Origin: Robiginitomaculum sp.
Lineage (GTDB): Bacteria > Pseudomonadota > Alphaproteobacteria > Caulobacterales > Maricaulaceae
DNA length: 7,312 bases
Direction: 5' to 3'
NCBI GenBank assembly: GCA_002732905.1
Contig: NVTC01000020.1
Span: 1 to 7,312, forward strand
In this document: positions 3,766 to 7,312 of the stretch, piece by piece
How the letters are laid out: each line of letters begins with the position of its first letter
How positions within the stretch are numbered: position 1 is the stretch's first letter
Notes under the pieces: model-generated
What the model was told of the DNA's origin: nothing
Databases searched by the model: none
The model's input: only the letters and a program-made list of their open reading frames with translations
Translations under genes and position numbers: made by a program

Positions 3766-5958
3766 ATGAAAAAAATATTGCTTTTGGGCGTTGGAGTATT
3801 AGCACTTACGGCCTGTCAACCTGCGGATACATCGATGGAGCACAGCCACGATAGAGCTTCGGCGCATCATCTTAATAAGGATCATCCTATGGAGTATACA
3901 GCGGCTGGAAAAACGGATGCAGACCACATGTATCTGGAAGACGTGTTAGGCGAGAAAGCTCTGGAAAAAGTAAAAACCTGGAATAGTCGCTCCGAACCAG
4001 TCATGCAGGGCGAAGTCTATAAAACCATGAAAGCAGAACTGCTCGAGGTTTATAATTCACCTGAAAAAATCCCGTATGTTAATTACCGTGCAGGTCAGGC
4101 TTACAATTTTTGGCAAGATGATAAGCACGTTAAAGGCATTTGGCGCCGCACCAGTTTAGAGAGCTACCGTAGTGATGGCCCTGAATGGGAAACGGTTCTT
4201 GATATAGACGCACTTGCTGAAACCGAAGGTAAAAATTGGGTTTATAAGGGAGCAAGTTGTTTAGCGCCTGCCTATGAGCAGTGCATTGTTTCTCTTTCAG
4301 ACGGCGGTAAAGACGCCACGGAAAGGCGTGAGTTTGATACTGCCACCAAAAGTTTTGTAGAAAACGGTTTTGTGTTGCCTGAAAGTAAGGGCGGCACAGC
4401 ATGGCTGGATAAAGATCAGATTTTGGTCGGCGTTGATTTTGGGGCGGATGAAACCGGGCAAGGCACTATGACCGATAGCGGCTACCCGTTCGTCAGCAAG
4501 CTTTGGCAGCGCGGCACACCTTTATCAGAAGCGCGCGAATTGATGCGCGGCGAAAAAACTGATGTTGGCGTATGGCCTGGCACGTTTGAAAATGCCGACG
4601 GTAAGGACGAAATATTAATTACCCGCGCCGTCACTTTTTATACCACGGAGTATTATTGGGTGCCGCAAAGCGGTCAAAACAAATGGGAGCTGGTCAAGCT
4701 TCCCGTGCCCCTTAAATCAAATCTGGGTGATCAGTTTAAGGGTCAACAATTGATGACCTTACAAGAAGATTGGCGTGGTTACGCATCAGGTACCTTGGTG
4801 TCGTTCTCGATAGATGAGTTTATGAAAACCAGCACCATTGAAACTGTACATGAAGTTATAACGCCAACGGCACGCCAATCCATTGACGGCTTTGGTGCCA
4901 CCAAAGATGCAGTATTGTTAAGCCTATACGAAAATGTATCGGGTGCAGCTTACGCTTTCGATTTTGACGGTAGGGCATGGACAAAAACCAAACTTGATTT
5001 TCCTGCTAACGGTAAGGTTGGTATTGGATCTACCAATTCCAAAGAGAGTGTGGCCTTTATCAATACCGAGAGCTTTTTGACCCCGGACACATTATGGACG
5101 GTAGACACCAGCGACATGAAAGTCGAGCAAGCAAAATCCTTACCAAGTTGGTTTGATGCCTCTAGTATGGAAGCAAAACAGCTTGAAGCCGCCTCGTCTG
5201 ACGGCACTAAAATCCCTTATTTTGTTGTCTCGGCCAAAGGTATGGAACTTGACGGGAAGAACCCGACATTGCTTTATGGCTACGGGGGCTTTGAAATTTC
5301 CATTAACCCGTCTTACTCTGCGACGATTGGTCGGGCTTGGTTAGCGCGCGGCGGCGTATATGTAGTTGCAAATATCAGGGGCGGTGGAGAATTTGGGCCA
5401 AACTGGCATCAGGCTGGCCTCAAGACCAAACGCCAAATTATCTATGATGATTTTATTGCGGTTGCCGAAGACCTTATTGCAAAAAAAATCACCACCCCAA
5501 AACATCTAGGCATTCATGGCCGTTCAAATGGCGGTTTGTTGATGGGTGTGATGTTCACGCAAAGACCTGATTTGTTTAATGCGGTGACCATTGGTGTGCC
5601 GCTGCTTGATATGCGCCGCTACGATAAATTATTGGCAGGCGCGAGTTGGGTCGGCGAATACGGCGATCCAGACGACGAAGGCGCAGAAGGTGCCTATATT
5701 CGCACTCTGTCACCTTACCACAATATCCGCTCTGACGTGAAATACCCAGAGCCTTATATTTATACTTCGACCAAAGATGATCGTGTTCACCCAGCCCACG
5801 CCCGTAAAATGGCACAACGGCTAGAAGACATGGGCATTGATTTTCTCTATTACGAGAACATTGACGGCGGACACGCAGGCGCTGCTAACCTAGAAGAAAC
5901 CGCCCACTCGCAAGCATTGATATACTCATATCTTGCTGGAAAGTTGATGGCAGAATAA
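3766..5958 (+). CDS. prolyl oligopeptidase family (S9A) serine peptidase, predicted lipoprotein
   Basis: A 730-residue envelope peptidase expected to cleave short peptides, probably after proline. The start is ATG at 3766 with AAGGA ending 7 bases upstream; the frame is open further up into the tRNA, but only this start yields the lipoprotein signal MKKILLLGVGVLALTAC, with lipidated Cys17. Gln at +2 suggests the outer membrane if Lol rules hold. A His-rich stretch follows (His26, 28, 34, 35, 40). Residues ~45-115 resemble the family's N-terminal region (YLEDVLGEKALEKV), ~120-460 should be the beta-propeller, and ~465-730 is the alpha/beta-hydrolase domain. The catalytic triad is visible: Ser587 in GRSNGG, Asp671 in DDRV and His703 in DGGHAG. 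Tyr506 in YGGF matches the oxyanion-hole tyrosine. Length is normal for the family. Peptide scavenging is a likely role but is inferred. It converges with the DUF4167 gene. Confidence 0.92.
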   Translation: MKKILLLGVGVLALTACQPADTSMEHSHDRASAHHLNKDHPMEYTAAGKTDADHMYLEDVLGEKALEKVKTWNSRSEPVMQGEVYKTMKAELLEVYNSPEKIPYVNYRAGQAYNFWQDDKHVKGIWRRTSLESYRSDGPEWETVLDIDALAETEGKNWVYKGASCLAPAYEQCIVSLSDGGKDATERREFDTATKSFVENGFVLPESKGGTAWLDKDQILVGVDFGADETGQGTMTDSGYPFVSKLWQRGTPLSEARELMRGEKTDVGVWPGTFENADGKDEILITRAVTFYTTEYYWVPQSGQNKWELVKLPVPLKSNLGDQFKGQQLMTLQEDWRGYASGTLVSFSIDEFMKTSTIETVHEVITPTARQSIDGFGATKDAVLLSLYENVSGAAYAFDFDGRAWTKTKLDFPANGKVGIGSTNSKESVAFINTESFLTPDTLWTVDTSDMKVEQAKSLPSWFDASSMEAKQLEAASSDGTKIPYFVVSAKGMELDGKNPTLLYGYGGFEISINPSYSATIGRAWLARGGVYVVANIRGGGEFGPNWHQAGLKTKRQIIYDDFIAVAEDLIAKKITTPKHLGIHGRSNGGLLMGVMFTQRPDLFNAVTIGVPLLDMRRYDKLLAGASWVGEYGDPDDEGAEGAYIRTLSPYHNIRSDVKYPEPYIYTSTKDDRVHPAHARKMAQRLEDMGIDFLYYENIDGGHAGAANLEETAHSQALIYSYLAGKLMAE

Positions 5959-6008
5959 GCACTAGAGCGATGTTTAGGAGGGCGAGGTTTAGGTTCTTTG
6001 AAAAGGTC

Positions 6009-6040
6009 GCAGAAGAAAGGTTTCAGCCTTTTTATTCTGC
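6009..6040. terminator. hairpin between convergent genes, possible bidirectional terminator
   Basis: GCAGAA (6009-6014) pairs with TTCTGC (6035-6040). Inside it AAAGG (6016-6020) pairs with CCTTT (6027-6031) around a 6-base loop. On the plus strand the inner stem runs into a T-rich stretch; on the minus strand it runs into CTTCTGCGACCTTTTC. It overlaps the DUF4167 stop codon and lies 50 bp beyond the S9A gene stop. The inner stem is A+T-rich, so strength is uncertain. Confidence 0.5.
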
Positions 6041-6601
6041 GGCGTCGACCTTCTTGGGCTTTTTGGCTTTCTTGACCTTAACATCGTTACCATCTTCGCT
6101 GGCCTCGCTATCAGGCTTCGTTTGACCTTGGCGGCGGTTTAAATGGCTGCGCGAACGACGCTTAGGCTTGTCGGTATCTTCTGCCTCGGTATTGTCGTCA
6201 GGCTGCTCTGACTTCGCACTTTGTGCGTCGTCATTGGCATCAGGATTGTTGACCGCATTTTTCTCTGCCTGAGCAGCGTGCTTGGCGCGGCGCGCAGCTT
6301 GCTCTGCTTCACGCTGTTCTGTTGCCAGTCTTTGTTGTTCGGCTTTTTGCTCGGTAACGATCGTCAGTTCTTGCACGATGCGTAGATAATGTTCTGCATG
6401 TTGCAAATAACTTTCGGCCTTAACCCGACGGCCAGATACGTTCGCATCATGGGCCAATGACATATATTTATCATAAATGGTTTTAGCCGAGCCTCGGACA
6501 CGAACATCTGGCCCATTGCTATCCAACGCCCTGTTTGGGTTGTTGCTTTTGTGGTTGTTATGTTGTGGCTTACGGCCTCGACCTCTTGGGCGTCTACTCA
6601 T
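6032..6601 (-). CDS. DUF4167 domain protein
   Basis: A 189-residue protein with the alphaproteobacterial DUF4167 region at the N-terminus. A strongly basic Arg/Gly/Asn-rich start (residues 2-25, RRPRGRGRKPQHNNHKSNN) leads into a conserved segment at about 33-80 (VRGSAKTIYDKYMSLAHDA, then SYLQHAEHYLRIV). Residues ~80-110 are likely a charged helix or coiled coil (Gln/Glu/Ala/Arg-rich), and ~110-189 is acidic/basic low complexity, probably disordered. The start is ATG at 6601-6599 with AGGAAA about 5 bases upstream. No catalytic motif is visible. The basic, disordered ends suggest nucleic-acid or ribosome association, but that is inference and the family's function is unknown to me. It lies downstream of prmC on the same strand, across a 240-bp gap with its own likely promoter. 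Confidence 0.85.
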   Translation of the reverse strand: MSRRPRGRGRKPQHNNHKSNNPNRALDSNGPDVRVRGSAKTIYDKYMSLAHDANVSGRRVKAESYLQHAEHYLRIVQELTIVTEQKAEQQRLATEQREAEQAARRAKHAAQAEKNAVNNPDANDDAQSAKSEQPDDNTEAEDTDKPKRRSRSHLNRRQGQTKPDSEASEDGNDVKVKKAKKPKKVDAAE

Positions 6602-6696
6602 AAGTCTTTCCTATATATGCGGGGCACATTCAATCGCATTCCCGTCCCTCCCGCGCAGACGGAGCGCATTATGATTTTGCAGTTACATCCCTATTC

Positions 6697-6709
6697 AGCC
6701 ATTATGGCT
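6697..6709. other. 13-bp palindrome in the prmC-DUF4167 gap
   Basis: AGCCAT, one central T, then ATGGCT: a perfect inverted repeat about 30 bp downstream of the candidate DUF4167 promoter. It could be a regulator site or chance. The remainder of the 240-bp gap (6602-6841) shows no convincing gene. Confidence 0.25.
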
Positions 6710-6740
6710 CATGTGGGCTCATTCAATAATATATCTCTTT

Positions 6741-6769
6741 ATTATATGTGTGGTGCGGCAGATTTTCAT
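6741..6769 (-). promoter_or_regulatory. candidate promoter for the DUF4167 gene
   Basis: On the minus strand a perfect TATAAT (complement of 6741-6746) lies 17 bases downstream of ATGAAA (complement of 6764-6769), which matches four of six -35 bases. It would give a 5' leader of roughly 130 bases. The gap of 240 bp after prmC supports independent transcription. Consensus evidence only. Confidence 0.45.
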
Positions 6770-6841
6770 GTCAGCCTGCGAACCTTGTTCTTTAAACTAA
6801 CGACTAGTTTGGGTTTGCCAAGCCTTTTTTGTATTTATTTG

Positions 6842-7312
6842 TTAATAAAATGTAGCGCTGATTATTCGGTCAAGTCCGGCTAAATCCTGCTGGCAGGCTA
6901 TATCTGTCGCACCAGCCTTGTGGAGCAAACTACAAACGGGGTCTTTTTGGTCAAATCCGACCTCAAACACCAAATGTCCGCCCGGATTAAGCACATCTTT
7001 GATGTTTGCAATAATGGCCCGGTAAGCGGTTAACCCGTCTTCGCCGCCGTGTAGGGCCAGTTCCGGTTCGTATAATTCAACATCAGGGGCTAATTTTTCC
7101 ATAGCTACAGTGTCTATATAAGGTGGGTTGGAGACAACTACATCAAATTTCCCCGTGATGCCTTTCAAATAGTCCGACCGGACAAAATGACAACGGTCTC
7201 CCACATTGTGCCGTTCTGCGTTCACGCGGGCCATATCGAGTGCCTCTAGGGATATATCGACGCCCAAACCCATTGCCAACTGGTGCTCATGTAACAGGCT
7301 GATGATAATGGC
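6842..7312 (-). CDS. prmC: peptide chain release factor N5-glutamine methyltransferase, 5' end beyond the window
   Basis: The C-terminal 156 residues of a PrmC/HemK methyltransferase, which uses S-adenosylmethionine to methylate the glutamine of the GGQ motif in release factors RF1 and RF2. Diagnostic is the NPPYI motif in DVVVSNPPYID, which holds the target glutamine. Upstream are the GVDIS acidic-loop strand and an ALDMARVNAERH helix that bind the cofactor; downstream are PELALHGGEDGLTAYR and the final strands PGGHLVFEVGF and LDRIISATF, typical of the family. The frame stays open to the window edge, where AIIISLL is the helix after the SAM-binding glycine motif, so the glycine motif and N-terminal domain are outside. 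A TTG at 7279 is internal and not the start. The neighbouring DUF4167 gene agrees with alphaproteobacterial prmC context. Confidence 0.92.
   Translation of the reverse strand, partial: AIIISLLHEHQLAMGLGVDISLEALDMARVNAERHNVGDRCHFVRSDYLKGITGKFDVVVSNPPYIDTVAMEKLAPDVELYEPELALHGGEDGLTAYRAIIANIKDVLNPGGHLVFEVGFDQKDPVCSLLHKAGATDIACQQDLAGLDRIISATFY

Noticed and set aside
4130..5815. Several open frames within the S9A peptidase gene on either strand
   Set aside because: The peptidase frame is continuous with all catalytic motifs; the others are chance frames without support.
6790..6815. Inverted repeat AAACTA/TAGTTT as a prmC terminator
   Set aside because: The stem is short and A+T-rich with a 5-base loop, and no T-run follows on the minus strand.
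6551..6883. Plus-strand 110-codon open frame spanning the DUF4167 start, the intergenic gap and the prmC end
   Set aside because: It is antisense to two real genes, has no recognisable family or credible start signal, and its composition follows the genes on the other strand.

Overview
The window looks like the chromosome of a moderately A+T-rich alphaproteobacterium, cut by the end of an integrated mobile element. The lineage call rests on the right side: a PrmC-type methyltransferase gene followed on the same strand by a DUF4167 gene, an arrangement I know from Alphaproteobacteria. A periplasmic prolyl-oligopeptidase-type lipoprotein lies beside them. Genus cannot be fixed from the sequence.

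Left part (1 to about 3527): one end of an integrative element, with every gene on the minus strand. Reading from the tRNA leftwards come a tyrosine recombinase/integrase (2262-3440), a 278-bp region holding a promoter, a candidate 47-codon ORF, hexamer repeats and three competing hairpins (1984-2261), an archaeo-eukaryotic-type primase (820-1983), a DUF5906-like superfamily 3-type helicase (62-823) and the probable first codons of another gene (1-12). Primase and helicase resemble the two halves of a protein that is usually one chain. Here they are separate genes joined by a 4-base ATGA overlap, and the second has its own Shine-Dalgarno sequence. Integrase plus primase-helicase is the core of P4-like phage satellites and related replicating islands. 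The cargo and far end of the element lie outside the window.

Junction (3441-3613): an 87-bp spacer rich in short direct repeats, then a complete tRNA-Leu(CAA) gene on the plus strand. The integrase sits on the 5' side of the tRNA, whereas most tRNA-targeting elements lie on the 3' side. The tRNA has two uncommon bases in its 3' half.

Right part (3614-7312): ordinary chromosome. A lipoprotein of peptidase family S9A (3766-5958, plus) converges on the DUF4167 gene (6032-6601, minus), with a hairpin between them that could terminate both. Upstream of DUF4167 is a 240-bp gap with a good promoter candidate, then the 3' part of prmC (6842 to the window edge, minus).

The least ordinary parts are the leader region in front of the primase, the coupled split of primase and helicase, and the integrase/tRNA junction. 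I see no CRISPR array, insertion sequence, rRNA or recognisable defence or toxin gene.
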